In this document: in pieces, positions 11,090-23,949 of the stretch
Numbering within the stretch: the stretch's first letter is position 1
Layout of the letters: every line of letters begins with the position of its first letter
From: Arctopsyche grandis
Taxonomy: Eukaryota; Arthropoda; Insecta; Trichoptera; Hydropsychidae
DNA length: 64,000 nt
Assembly (NCBI RefSeq): GCF_051622035.1
Contig: NC_135356.1
Span: forward strand, 11,704,079-11,768,078
Direction of reading: 5' to 3'
Program-made: the position numbers and the translations under genes
The notes under the pieces: model-generated
Told to the model about the DNA's origin: nothing
What the model saw: the letters and a program-made list of their open reading frames with translations, nothing else
Database searches by the model: none

Positions 11090-14000
11090 ATGGGTGAACG
11101 TTGGAGAAATAACCGCAACTCGGACAATGCATGGTTCAAAGGCGGCACGGGACGAGGATCTGGAAGACCTCCTGATTCACAAATCAAAATGAATTCAACT
11201 AAACATGAAGTGCCGACTAAGATCAAGACAAATACATCTAAACAGGAGGTGCCGACCAAGTTCAAGGAAGCCAGCGCAAATATGCAGGCGTCAATTCAAA
11301 AGCACGTTTCCAATTATGAGTCGTCTTCCGAGGAGGAGGATTTGGAAGAAGCTCAGATTTTAGGTTTATTGAAAGTCGATATATTATATTTCATAATATA
11401 TACCAAAACACTATCGAGATATGGATTTCAATTTTATTTCATTTCCAATTGTGTTATTTTTTCAGATTCTGTTACCGGTAATTATATTGGACAAGGCAAC
11501 ATGAGTTTAGGAAAAACTAGAGAATTTCTTGAGCAATCATTCCAATCGGGTGCTGCCATTTGTCTCGTTTGTATTGCATCCGTGAAAAGAGTTCAACCTG
11601 TAAGTTTAGTTATTAATTTTTCTAAAAATGAATATTGAGTATAATATTGAGAATATTGAATCTTGAGAAATACTAAAAGTACGAGTCTCTAGACTCGTAT
11701 TTTTAGTATTTCTCAATACAGTAGAACCTCGATTATCTGGACTAATTGGGGGATGAAGGTAGTCTGAATAATCGAAAAAATCACAATTGACAGGGAAATA
11801 TGAGTACATTCAAGATGAATAATTTTTATTTGCTTACATTTACATATATAATATCATGAAGATCAATATTAAGACATTCAATTATGGATTTTTGCTGTTC
11901 TCTTTGTTCTTTATGCCAAATCGCGAATACTTTTAAGACACCTAGTTGTTTCGAGTTACATTCTTCTTGGTTCTCAAATCACTTCATGGCAACGTCTAAG
12001 CACTGAAAAGCTTCAAAATTTGTAGGACCGATATCCCCCTCGCAAATTTCCTCATTGTCTTCTTCATCTTGTTCCACTGAGGTAGATAATTCTTTTATTT
12101 CTTCATCGTTCAAAATTTTGGAATCCAGGATCGTTCGCTTCGCAATTTAACCACTGATGACATCTTCTTCGTCACATTCACCACATATTGAAAGATGTGC
12201 TATTGCTCTCGTAATGTCTCATCACTTATTAATGCGTTACTTGAACATACTAATGGCCTTTACAAAATTTTGTTCCACGATTTTTTCAATGTTGACGCCT
12301 TTAAATAATTACAACTTTCTGCTGCCTGTGTAACAAGTCTTTTAAATTTATTTTCTTGTAGAAGCTGATAACTGTTTCTTCATTATTTTCGTCTGCTAGC
12401 AATAATCGTTGAAACATCTGTTTTCTATATAAGCGTTTGAATGTTTCTATTACACCCTGATCCATCGGTTGTATTACAGACATGGCATTTGGTGGAAGAA
12501 ATTTAAAAAAGCAGCAAAATCGTAAAATTTTTGATTTTTTTTAACAATTCAGATAATCGAGGTTATACTGTGGATGCTAATTTTTAAATTTATGCATTTT
12601 TTCATTTCCTAATCGTTGTTGTTTTATTATATACATAATTTGTAGATATGGAGTTGCGGTACCTGTTTTACTGCTTTTCATCTGCCATGTATTCAAAGAT
12701 GGGCTTCGAGTACTATTTACCAACAGACCGAATCTTCCGATCCCACCGTCGGAGACTTACCTGTAAGGGTGAAGTCTTTCAAGAAGATCGAATGGTGCTG
12801 TCCAAAGTGTCGTTGCTCTTATAAACAGGTACAGTAATACAACATTGACCTAATATTTTCACATATGTAATCGTGTTTTTTTTTAGAATAATTTCAATTA
12901 TTGCAATTCATATCCGTGTCATTAGTGACCCTACTATGTATATCATTGTATACTACAACTCGCATTAATATTTTAACTCGTATTTCCAGGAGAACGTTCC
13001 AAACAAATACGAATGTTTCTGTGGAAAGGTACGCGACCCGGAATTTCAACCGTGGCTCATTCCTCACTCTTGCGGCGCCACTTGCGATAAAGCTCTAAAA
13101 CCGGATTGCGGACACAGATGTCTTCTCTTATGCCATCCAGGTCAATACATATATTATTTAACAATGTTAATACAAATTATGTTAGAAGCAGCATAGCTTG
13201 GTGGTAACCAAATGGTTGCCGGGTTCGATCTAATGGGTTGATCTCGATTGAAAAGCATTTCCGAGTATTATCTGTAGTGTTGCTCGTTAGACTTGGATAG
13301 TTGTGACTCCAAGTCGATCTTCTTCTATCTGAGTTTGCCAATTTATCTGATTTCATTGTTGAAACGGTTCCTCATCAAATTGACAAAACCATCCAAATAC
13401 TATTTACAACCAATACTTAAATATGATGTGAAATTTATAATCTTTAAATTTATATACAAGTTTAATACAATATAAGTCATGTACGGACATCTTACCGAAT
13501 CCTTTTTATTCTGGACGTCTTACCGTGTAACCTTTTTACCGTACGAATATATTATTTTTTAATGAAATTTATTTTTAATACCAAGAATTCTGAAAGCGAC
13601 TATTTCAATAAATATGTCCCTTTTATTAACACAGGTAAAAAGCTTTATTGATGTCCATTATGATCAGAATTTGTAGAATTTATCCATCACCTTAATCATA
13701 ATGTTGAAATGTTTCATCATTTGTTATTTTTATTTTCATTTACAATTACCATTTCAATCGCAGCCGATTTAATTTTTGATATTACTGATTTAATGCTGAT
13801 TAATCTGGCACAAAACTGACAAATAAAGGGATTCGATCTCTATGTTCATTAAATTCGTTCCGAATATTGTTAGATTTTTCATATCAAATTATGTGTTTAT
13901 TCGACTCGGATGTGTAGTATTCCATTGTACTTCATTTTTAACCGTACGATCTTATCTAATTCTATTTGCGTGCAGATAAAGTTTATTTTAATTGAAGAAA

Positions 14001-17000
14001 TAAATTTTGTTTTATATAAATGTAGTAAATGTACTGGGCTATACCCAAAACTTGCAGCATTGTAAAAAGCATTGGATACAGACAAAGGAATGCGCTAAAA
14101 GACAGCTCACTCAGTAAAATGTTCATGTTCATGTTAAAAAGGGCGCATGGCAAATTGCAATGTAAGATTTCCACAGTAAAACGGATTCGTTAAAATGACC
14201 GTGAATCCATAGATGTCGCTCAGGGGCAACCCGATAATGGCTTCATGGGAGAATATAAAATGAATTCGGCTATGCCACCTTTCCCAAAGTATAAATAAAA
14301 TATGTCAAACGTATTTTCACTTATTTTCAGGGTCTTGTCCGCCTTGTCCCAAGATGATCAACATGCTATGTAACTGCAAACAAAGCGATCCGAAACCTGT
14401 GCGATGCAGCGTTCACAACTGGTCGTGCACCAAAACGTGCAATAAGATATTAACGTGCAATTTGCATAAGTGCGAAGAGAAGTGTCACCCTGGCGAATGC
14501 GAACCGTGTCCAAAAACATCTCTACAAACATGTCAATGTAAAAAATTCACTGTGCAAAGACCGTGTGCCGACTCAGAATGGCGATGCGATACCGTAATAC
14601 ACCCTTTGGACTTTCCTTTATTCCATTTAGCTAAGCAGCAGATAAAAACATACTCAACCGCACACGCAGTGTAACTTTCAAACACTCAAAATAAAAAAAA
14701 AGTATACTAGTCAAATGAAAACAAAACTTCATCTATTGATATTATATAATATATAACTAAATATTATTATTATATATCGATTAAGTTAAATTTATTCGAT
14801 TTTTTCAACGATTGTGAGTATTTCCATTATTGCTGTCAAGATCTGCATGATTATAAAATCCAAATCTACAACATTTTGTCACAATTTTTCAATTTTTACC
14901 TGCTGATAATTGTTGAGACGATTTAATACATAATTGTCGATGTCGATATGATAATTCATACTTACTTTCTATCCCTTTTATGATTTTGTGAATAAGTTAG
15001 ATGTTTGATCTTTTTATCATAGCTGATTTCTTATTTGAATTATCATAATGGCAAAACTGGTTGATCATATAATTCTGATCTTGTAATCTAACGATAGGCA
15101 TACTCGTAATCATCGAGAAAATTTAATAAACTGGCTGGAATTTGTAAATTGTTTAACCAGTAAGCTATACTCTGACTTAAGCCACATCCTACATCCGTAT
15201 TTTATTATTCAATAAATTATTTTTAAACCAGAGGAATATAAGAATGTCGGATTTTTACTTTGAAAAAGTTGTTTGAAATATATTATATGTATGTGAGTTT
15301 TATAACAAAAATCTTCAATCAATAAGAACTCACTTCCACATTTTACGAAATGCTTATGAAATGAAGTGTATTTATGTGTTGTTTGAATTTTCATGCATCA
15401 TATTATCGTTAACATTATGATCTGTTTTAGGTGTGTGGTAAACCGTTCGCTTGCGGTTTTCACAAATGCGAAGAGATATGTCACGTATCGGTGTGTGGCG
15501 ATTGCCCGTTCACGGGTCTACAAAAGTGTCCTTGCGGAGCCGTTCACAAGGAAGTAACTTGTCCCAATGAGGTCACATCGTGCGGTGGCACGTGTGATAA
15601 ATTGCTACTATGTGGCGAACACATGTGTCCTAATAAATGTCACAAAGGACAGTGTCCACAGGTGATGAATAATATGATTCGTATAGGTTCGGTAGAATAA
15701 TTTGACGACAATTTTCTTTCCCATTATCTGGAGGCATTTCTTTTAAACGAGTTTTCGTCGTTTTTAACGATTAATCTTTTGCCTCCTATATTCTGTTTTG
15801 GTCACTTTTAATTTCTTTCATGTCGATATTCCAATCGACGGTTGTTCTTATAGTAGACACTTCGTGCTGTCGTTTTCAACCCATCTCGAACAATAGCATT
15901 TCGTATGTACAATGTTCTATTGTCTATACGAAATGCTATTGGTCGAGAGGCAGCGAAAGGGATGGCACATACGTTTTTCCTAAGTGTCTTCCTACAGAAT
16001 GTGAAACGGTCGAAAAAGCAAATATCGGAAGGCAAAGATCAAAAATCGAAAGATCTGAAGTCGAAAGATCAAAAAAAAAGGGTGCATAGTAAACAGTACT
16101 ATGTATTATATATAATGTATATCAGTGGCATGCGGTGAAATTAGCTCTCTTTTTGTCACACAGCCTTGTTTAATGTGCGCGCGCAGGATACGGGAGGAAA
16201 AGCCTGTTCTTCTTGTTCCTGTTGTACCCTGCTCGCGCAAATTAAGTGAGGATGTACGACGGGGGGAGAGAGACTTACCACACGCCACTGATATATATAC
16301 TAACCGTTTTTCATATATATTCATGATAAACGAATATTTTCGACTTTTTCGCGGTCACCCATTTGAAACAGCCACTACTGCCACTGTTCATTTGGTATTT
16401 AAATACAATTTTATTGAAGTACAGTGCCATAAAAGAAAATGCAAATTGTTAACATTTTATTTATCGGATCGTTATGACATTTTATGTCTCTTTTTACAAG
16501 CACGTTTTAACTTTATATTTAACTCTATACTTCTATATCCTTCCCTTCTCAAATGATAAGCGTCTGCTTTGCCATTTTATATTATCAAACTGCAAAATTG
16601 AAATTCAATGTCGAAAGAAGTCCAATGCATCTATTGAATATGCTGAATTTAAAAAATGGTATACACAATTGCAATATTGAATTTTGCTGAATTAAAAGTT
16701 CAAATTGTGAAATGAATATTATTTTGAAACAATTTTTGCTTAGTAATGTTTTGAAACATGTGCTTAAAATATGAATTGAAAGGTAGAGAAGATTTAACAA
16801 TACATATAAAAGATCTTATTAGATACAAGTGTTATGAAACTAGAATTAATCTGTCTTTTTATTTCAACAGTGCCTCAAATTGGTTGACAAAACTTGCCGG
16901 TGCAGACTACACGTAAAGCAACTGCCATGTCATAAACAATATTTATGCGAAACTAAGTGCAAAATAATGAAGGAATGTGGACGCCATGCTTGCAATAAAA

Positions 17001-20000
17001 AGTGCTGCGATGGGGAATGTCCACCGTGCGACAAAGTATGTGGCAAGACCCTGCAATGCAAAAAGCACAAATGCCCGAATACGTGTCACACCGGTCTGTG
17101 CTACCCGTGTCCTCTGACTGCCAAAGTGACATGCCGATGTAACGGAACGTATTACTCCGTCCCCTGTGGAGTCGAAAGGAACACAAAACCTCCAAAGTGT
17201 ATGCAGAATTGCAAGTAAGCACATTTTTTACTTCTGCGAAGCAGATTCGACTGAAACTATAATTATGGACCAATTAACAATATGTACAAGTTTGCTCATA
17301 TAGCTGTCACTGTCAAAAATTACTCAAACCGTCATGCAATGATTGGCTATCATATTGGCTACACATATTCTGAGAATTGTGAATGTTTTACGACATATAT
17401 GTACATATGTATGTATAGTCTGGTAAATTCTATGGTAATATTTTGATGACTTATTCAAGGCCTAGATAAAAAATACATGGTAAATTTGACCAAACCATTA
17501 GCTGATTTGTGTGACTTTGTAGTCTTGTTACTAATCATGATAGCGTTGGTGCCAAAACATCATCTGTTTGGAATAATCATCACTGGGCTTGAGTTCGATT
17601 TCTCATGTGTCATAAACTGACGGCTTTAGCTGCGAGTCTGTTTTAGTTATCGGGGTCTGTCAGTAGATTTTTTTTGCAGTATCAATGATATATTTCTATT
17701 TTGTGATAATTTTTCATTTTTGTTTTTTTAGACTTCCGTTCACATGTGATCACATTAAAGAAAATTTGCACAAGTGTCATTTTGGTGCTTGTCCTCCTTG
17801 TAAGCAAAAATGCGGTAAAACTTTGCCGTGTGGCCACAAATGTTCCATTTTGTGTCACAATGCAGTTCCAGTTTTGCTGCCACTTCCCAAACCAGCTGGC
17901 CCGTGGGAAGTTCAAGCACCTAAGGTATAATTTTTGAGTTGCACACTTTTTCCATATATTTTTTTTATATACTGCTCAAACACTTCATCGATAGGCTATT
18001 AATCTTAGTAGGCATATTGCCAATTCGGTTTTGTCCCACTCTAACTGTCGAGCTAGAGTCGGAGTCGGACTCCTTTTTATTATTTTCTTTCATTAACCCT
18101 ATGAATGCTGACTAACGCGGATCGACGTTTTGCCAACAAGTCCATGAGCCTGAAATACGCCGATGGGCGTTATATTTTGAGTATGTAAAAATAAACAAGA
18201 ATACTACCCGCTAAGCCTTTCCAGGTAGCATTAAAAAAAATGCATTGAACATGGGGTCGTGTAATCCGTGTGAATGTTTATAAAGATTGATCTTCACTAT
18301 AATTTCTGAATTTATAACCATAGCAGAATTTCTCGATGGACATCCCTAACTGCCGAGTATTTTAGATTGTGGCTTGGTATTTCGATTGTGAGCATTAAAT
18401 TTTAACAACAATGAAAAAGATAGAACTAGTTTTGGAAAAACACTACTTCTTTTGTTATATGTATTAGAGATATATTAGAGAGTTTAAACACACCTTTACA
18501 AAACTCGAAATTCTCTGTGTTTGTTATCTAGGATAGTGATCTACGGTTTGTTTGGATTAGCTCCAATTTTTAAACCTGCGTTCTATTGGATTTCTAAATA
18601 ATTCTAGTTGGAAGTGTTGGCGAAATTTTCAGCGTGGCGGGCTTTCAACATAAAAGACGTCAGCACTCAAAGGGTTAATAGTATTAAGGCGCAATACATT
18701 ATTTATTTATGTTTTATTTTTATTGCAGATTGAAATACGAACTTTACCATGTCTGCCGTGCAAAGTTCCAGTTACTAGACCGTGTCTGGGCGGTCATGAA
18801 AATGGCGAATTCCCATGTAGCGAAGCTCGTGTAACATCTTGCGGAAGACAGTGCGGTCGTCCATTGAAATGTACGAATCATACGTGTAGCCGAGACTGTC
18901 ATTCCGTCCAACCATCAGCCAACGACGAGGTGAAAATTTCACCATTCGTTCTATCTAATGCTATAATTGAAACGCTGTGATTAAAAACGTGTATTTTTAG
19001 GTTTTTACCGATTGTGAAAATTGTTCACTCCTATGCAGATTTTCAAGGCCCGAAGGATGCAAACATCCTTGCACGAAACCATGCCATCCACCACCTTGCG
19101 ATAAGTGTCAACAATTTTTGAAGAAACAATGCCACTGCGGTCTCACCGAGCTCTATATAAGATGTTGTCTTTTGACAGACTCTGATGAAAGTGTCAAAAG
19201 CGAAACGCTCTCGTGCAAACAACAATGCAGTCGCATGGTAAGCAAAACTGCCTTCGGTTTCATAACCGATATCTTGGTAATTTAGCAAATCATCAAAGCC
19301 TGTGCAGCAACCGAGGATTTCTCGTTAATAAGCGTTTATAATAACTTGGCTTGCGTGCGCCAATCTGCCAAAAATCTTGATATTATACACAAACATTATG
19401 CTGTTGACACTTGGCAAGGTTCTTAAAACTACATGTACATATGTGCATGTGGATTTTTGAATGTGTGTAGGGTTTGCAATACCGGACAAAATATCAATAC
19501 CGGTATTTTGCTATTATAAATATCAAAACTGGTATTGTAAATATCTAAACCGGTATTGCAAAAAGCGGGCAATGGAGTTGTCATACTTGTGGAATAATTT
19601 AACATCAGTTTCATTATAAATTTAATATAAAAAATATATTTATATCGTTTTATAATGTTAAAAAGAGAGTGGCCGAGCAGTTCGATCCACAGTAGGATTT
19701 TTTTATTTATTTACGTCGACCTTAATTCCAGGCTCCCTACAATTTATTAATACTCAAGAGATTTTAAAGGGGGAAAAATAAATCATGAAAGTGTGTTAAA
19801 TTCGTCTTCGGAAAAGGTGTAATTTGAATTTATATCGATTAATGATATCTTAACACTCAGCCAACCGCGTGATTTCATACATTTGCCCATGTGGCGGCAC
19901 TGTCACGCGTATCAGCACCCAATTACCCGTGACGGCATTAAATCACTTTATATAATTAGTTGTCCTTAAATCTTTAAAGCTTTATAGGAATTTTAATTTT

Positions 20001-22111
20001 GGGGTGCTCAATGAAGTCGAACCGTAAAATTATACTGCATCTGAGCAACCAAAAAAAAGAAATCAGGCAGTATATTTAACATAATATTTTTCCATGTGGC
20101 TGCGTTTTTAATTTGAGTTTGCGCGTTATACGGGAGTGTGAATTCGGAAGTAAGTATTCTGAATTCGGCTAAAATATTCGTCTCCCGGTTTCGGTAATAT
20201 CGGTATTGCAAACCCTAAATGTGAGTAATCTTATATTTGCTTTAAACTTAATTGAGCACATTATACGTATATTCAGGATGTCCGAACATAACTACACGAC
20301 GTGTGTTGCTCTAAATGGCAAAATTGAACGGAAATAAGAGGTTAATCCTTTGCCCACGGCAATAAATATAGCGAACAAGCCCTGTACGCGGCGGCACCTT
20401 TTTCGCGAATTTGGCAATCGAGTTTTCGACCTTAAATACAGATTTTAATATTTACTGAAGTAACCAGATATGTTAATTAACACATAAAGTATTATTTTAA
20501 ACAATAAAATACATAATATATCGTAGTTTTGGATTAATTGTCAAATAATCATTCTTCATAATTGTATGAAGATGTGACGTCACATGAACGAGGTTTCAGT
20601 ATGGTTCCACAAAAAACTAATTTTTGACTGGTATATATTCATTTTAAGCAAATTGAATAGATGGCATTCAACTCAGTAATATATTCAACCAATTTTGAAC
20701 CTTAAAACAGTTGAAATAGGCGCATATAAGCCTCAAAATCCCGTGCAAAGTACAGAAATTCTATGGAAGACCGCCGCGCTACAGACTTGTCGCCCAAAGC
20801 TTCCATAGAAGACGGCCGCGGGCCAACGGTTAAATGACACTCAAGGCGAGGCTATCGTTAGTTATCATCGGAAATGTTCCGTAAATTTGATTTTATTTCT
20901 ACAAAAGCCATTTTTAAGTAAAACTGGATTAAATACGATGCTTTGAAATGCAACCTGATCTGGAACGCACCGTAACTTTTCTGTGAAGCTACCGCTTTAG
21001 TGTTTCAGTTATTGGTTTTCAGTAGTATAGGCAGAATATTTGATGAATTTGACCTTATCTATCTTCCTTTTCTTCATTCTCGATATCAAAAATGCTCGGA
21101 TGTTAACAAAAATTATGCTAAACTACAATATGGCATATATTTTCATTGCAAAAATGACAAATTTGAGTTATATAAAATTGTTATTTGATTTGTACTTATT
21201 TAAAAATTTACCGCTTTAATTTGACAACATAAATTTTCATCATTAGATGTATTTATTTTGTTACAGTTGGGATGTGGACATAGATGCTCGTTTATTTGCC
21301 ACTCTGGAGAATGTTCGAAGGACTGCTCAAAGAAAACACGGGTATTTTGCGCATGTAGAAGAATAAAGAAGGAAATGCCATGCGATGTGGTAATTAATAC
21401 TATTTCATTTTGATTTATATTTGCACGATTGTATTTTTAAATTGAAGGCTGGTGAGACTGTATGCGCTTTAAAAAAAAGAAAACATAACTTCTTCAATCA
21501 GAGCACAGATTAAAACATGATTAATTGAAAAATAGACGGTTTTATAGTGCCTTTAAAAACGTTGATTTATCTAATAATATCTTTTTATGGTTTCAAGACA
21601 TTTAAAATAAAAAAAGCAATAAACTTTAATGAGTAAGGGAAAGCCAAACATGTCATGTCTGTACTTTAGTTAATTAAAGTCTTGTCTTTTTAATTTATTT
21701 TTACAATTCAATTTATATTAAATCATTGTAAACTCGCTGCTATTTAGTATGTGTTCTTTTCGATATTTTAAATTCATAGTCTTCACCTTATGTATGTATG
21801 TACTTATACTTTTATAGGTGAGACAAAATGAAGTAAACATTCCATGTGATGAAATTTGCAAAGAGAAGAAACTTCAGCAACTGAATGCCAAAAAGGAGGA
21901 AGAGGATAAAAAGAGACTGGAAGAAGATGAAAAGAATCAAAAGGAGCTCGAGGAATTTGAACGAAAGTTTGGCAAAAAGCGATCCAGAGGACACAGAACC
22001 AAAGATATTGCACAAAAAAATAACGTTTCATTCTGGGCAAAATACAAGTACATCGTAATGGCTTTTGCCGTCGTCGTCGTCTCTTCGATAATCGTATACG
22101 TTAATATTTAA
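11090..22111 (+). CDS. NFXL1: NFX1-type zinc-finger protein, NFXL1-like, membrane-anchored
   Basis: Complete 12-exon model, 875 aa: 11090-11363, 11466-11599, 12646-12828, 12990-13140, 14331-14593, 15431-15661, 16871-17214, 17732-17924, 18729-18929, 19001-19237, 21267-21389, 21818-22111. All junctions are GT-AG and frame-consistent. Order: Ser/acidic N-terminus ([12 protein letters not shown]); RING/PHD-like cluster ([20 protein letters not shown] to WCCPKCR, about residues 118-190); then a long series of NFX1 Cys/His fingers such as [44 protein letters not shown] and [19 protein letters not shown] charged coiled coil ([15 protein letters not shown]) and one C-terminal hydrophobic segment ([20 protein letters not shown]) end it. 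The RING-NFX-coiled-coil-TM order is that of NFXL1 rather than NFX1/shuttle craft, which lack the membrane anchor and carry R3H. Likely E3 ligase or RNA/DNA-binding role at a membrane; the exact role is inference. Confidence 0.93.
11663..11716. repeat. 26-bp stem hairpin in intron 2
   Basis: 11663-11688 (TTGAGAAATACTAAAAGTAC then GAGTCT) pairs with 11691-11716 with at most two mismatches and a 2-base loop. It abuts the pogo-like element that starts at 11719, so the two may have a shared history. Confidence 0.75.
11719..12570 (-). mobile_element. pogo/Tigger-like element in intron 2
   Basis: The ends CAGTAGAACCTCGATTATCTG and its near complement CAGATAATCGAGGTTATACTG are pogo/Tigger terminal repeats. 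A TA lies just outside the left end; the right flank is TG, a decayed target site. At 852 bp it is internally deleted. Confidence 0.88.
12290..12483 (-). pseudogene. DDE fragment of a pogo/Tigger transposase
   Basis: The minus frame reads [20 protein letters not shown], the very characteristic DDE_1/Jerky-Tigger motif, followed by [15 protein letters not shown]. Only this C-terminal catalytic part is recognisable. Upstream sequence of the element still shows acidic Glu-rich codons but no intact frame. Confidence 0.85.
13183..13420 (+). mobile_element. tRNA-derived SINE in intron 4
   Basis: The head has a polymerase III A box (TAGCTTGGTGGTAACC) and a B box (GGGTTCGATCTAA). The body carries GAGTTTGCCAATTT and TCTGATTTCATTGTTGAAACG, both shared with the better-preserved copy at 59016. 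It is older and more diverged than that copy. Confidence 0.78.
13421..14330 (+). other. intron 4 remainder, no feature
   Basis: AT-rich intron with a few scattered TACCGT motifs. No transposon end or reading frame was found. Confidence 0.5.
14594..15430 (+). other. intron 5, no clear feature
   Basis: AT-rich intron. A short ACTTCATCTATTGATAT string near 14727 resembles the tail of the repeat at 62.5-63.7 kb; nothing else is recognisable. Confidence 0.5.
15838..15990. mobile_element. foldback MITE in intron 6 (copy 1)
   Basis: A near-palindrome: TCGAACAATAGCATTTCGTA pairs with TACGAAATGCTATTGGTCGA around a 15-base centre, with weaker pairing extending out to GACACTT and AAGTGTC. A second copy lies inverted at 23295-23440. 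Confidence 0.8.
15996..16100. mobile_element. half of a long-TIR foldback element
   Basis: Contains AAGCAAATATCGGAAGGCAA, AAAGATC repeats and GGGTGCATAGTAAACAGTAC. The same arm occurs at 34545, 37030, 40180 and 43250. Only one arm is present here; the next block is a hAT-type MITE. Confidence 0.72.
16123..16290. mobile_element. hAT-type MITE, CAGTGGCATGCGGTGAAATT family
   Basis: Ends are CAGTGGCATGCGG and CCACACGCCACTG. The interior has a conserved GTGCGCGCGCAGGATACGGG block shared with 40015 and 43150. The flanks ATGTATAT and ATATATAT are only weakly matched. A clean copy with perfect target duplication is at 41132. Confidence 0.75.
16299..16870 (+). other. intron 6 remainder, no feature
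   Basis: AT-rich intron sequence between the MITEs and exon 7. Short open frames here cross the AT-rich DNA without codon bias or domain. Confidence 0.5.
17215..17731 (+). other. intron 7
   Basis: Contains a SINE-like B-box string (GAGTTCGATTTCTC near 17591), but no convincing A box at the proper spacing. No other feature. Confidence 0.4.
18093..18678. mobile_element. piggyBac-like MITE in intron 8
   Basis: Bounded by TTAA on both sides (18093-18096 and 18675-18678), with inverted ends CCCTATGAATGCTGAC and GTCAGCACTCAAAGGG. TTAA target duplication with CCCT/AGGG termini is the piggyBac signature. The 578-bp interior has no transposase. Confidence 0.85.
19468..20217. mobile_element. non-autonomous hAT element in intron 10
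   Basis: TAGGGTTTGCAATACCGG at the left is matched by CGGTATTGCAAACCCTA at the right. Flanks are AATGTGTG and AATGTGAG, an 8-bp duplication with one mismatch. The left subterminal part repeats the ACCGGTATTG motif. No transposase frame is present in its 750 bp. Confidence 0.87.
20342..20833. mobile_element. second piggyBac-like MITE in intron 10
   Basis: TTAATCCTTTGCCCACGGC on the left pairs with GCGGGCCAACGGTTAA on the right, both ending in TTAA. The 480-bp interior is non-coding. Ends differ from those at 18093, so it is a different subfamily. Confidence 0.7.
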
Positions 22112-23285
22112 TTAACCACTGTTAGACGATTCAAACAGTGCACATATACTTATTTTGTATGCTCTGTTGGTTTATTTCGTTCTGTTTTTTGTGATGCGAT
22201 GGTTATGCGATAAGATCCTAAGCAATAAAACGGTGGTTGTGAAGATTTATAGCACAATAATCGGTACTACCGGGAAGTTTGTAACTTTGTAACCTTGTTC
22301 TGTAATCAAATATTATTCAACAAAGAGTTGTTGCTATAATAAATAAAAAAATATATGTACATACATACATATATACATCACAACACGTGTTTAAAAGTTA
22401 ATTTTTAATATTGGTCTACCTTAAATCTGAATTTCAGAATGATTTATTTTGAAATCTCGATTAAATTTTAATCACATATAACAGTTTATTCCAAAAAGGA
22501 ATTTTACACTCCTGATTTTTATTTTTTTTAGTTTTAAGTGTTATTCAAATGTATTAATCACAATGCGAACTGTTTTCAAGTCGCTTCAATTTATTTGCAC
22601 CATATTTTAGCGTATACTATATACATACATACATATATAAATAAAATAGAATTTAATATTTCCCAAATTGCATATGCATGTGTAGCTCGCCACTAGCGTT
22701 TAACTATAATTCAATGTCAATTTTGCTAATTGCGCTCTTGTATTATTATAATTTGGATAAAAATAAAGCTGATATAGCGTGTGTAATGTGAGTTATTATT
22801 TTTATTTTTTGAACAAATCATCTGCGTTGTTGCCCAATTTGCGACAATTTTTATCTTGCATTTTTTTTTTGTGAACTGTGTGCGATTATTTTGTGATAAA
22901 ATGGGATTTTGCTTTTGGCATGTGTGAAATTGTAGTTGAATTTAATTATAATGACTGCAACTAGTCAAATAAGATTTCATTGTTATACTCAATTCTATAA
23001 AAGAAATACGTACATATGTATATTTAATAGTGACTAAAAAATACTAAATATACATATGAAAGTGTTAAAGTTTTGATTTATTGTTAAAAGTAAAGGTTGA
23101 AAATATTAATCATGACAAATGCAATAATCTTGATTATCTGAATTTCTGATGTTTGTATATCTGAATATGTATCTTAATGTGCATATATGGAACGAGAGTG
23201 TATATAAGTTGATGAGGCAGCTGACAATGATGTCATTTGAGATTTGTTTCTTCCTCTTGGATTATATTTCCGCAGTTACATGTAG
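22112..23285 (+). other. 3' UTR and downstream flank of the NFXL1-like gene
   Basis: AATAAATAAA near 22339 is a plausible polyadenylation signal about 230 bases after the stop, with another AATAAA near 22763. Otherwise the region is AT-rich with TACATACATA runs and has no gene. Confidence 0.5.
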
Positions 23286-23294
23286 TTGGTCCGC

Positions 23295-23440
23295 TGTAGA
23301 AAGACACTTGGGAAAAACGTACATGCTGTCCCTTACACAGCCTCTCGACCAATAGCATTTAGTATATACAATAGAACATTGTACGTGCTAAATGCCATTG
23401 TTCGAGATGGGGTGAAAGGGACAGTTCAAATTTCATATTT
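23295..23440. mobile_element. foldback MITE (copy 2)
   Basis: Same family as 15838-15990 but in the opposite orientation. TGTCCCTT and the CGACCAATAGCATTTAGTA arm pair with TGCTAAATGCCATTGTTCG and AAGGGACA. The shared GGGAAAAACGTACATG edge supports a single family. Confidence 0.78.
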
Positions 23441-23850
23441 ACCTGTTTTCCTAGAACAGATGGACTATACGTGTAAGTTGCACAATCAAAAGTAATTTGT
23501 ATAATTTCATACAAAATAATATAATATTTGATTTTTTGTTCGAAATAAATCAAATGAACACATAATTATTTATTCAATTAAAAATAATACCTGAGATAAA
23601 ATAGATTCGCACACTATGTTTGAATGTATGTAAAGAACATAGAATCTCTTGCCGAGATGAATATAGTAGAGTTGCTGTTTTATCAAGATTAATTTATTTC
23701 ATCGTCTTGTATATACTATTTGATATTTGATTTGTGAAACATCATTTATGGGACTTTGTACAATTTTTGCATAACTTTGATACAATACTGCAGACTGACT
23801 GGCCGGTTCAATTAATCACCGTTACAAAATGTTAACCTTGCTCTAGTCAA

Positions 23851-23851
<1 letters not shown>

Positions 23852-23945
<94 letters not shown>
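23852..23945. repeat. (TA)n microsatellite
   Basis: About 47 nearly pure TA units. Confidence 0.97.

Positions 23946-23949
<4 letters not shown>

Noticed and set aside
16125-16556. 143-codon plus frame in intron 6
   Set aside because: It crosses a MITE and AT-rich intron sequence; the related frames at 39965 and 42893 are the same MITE, not a gene family.
17490-17690. Possible SINE in intron 7
   Set aside because: A B-box-like string is present, but the A box and the family core are not convincing.
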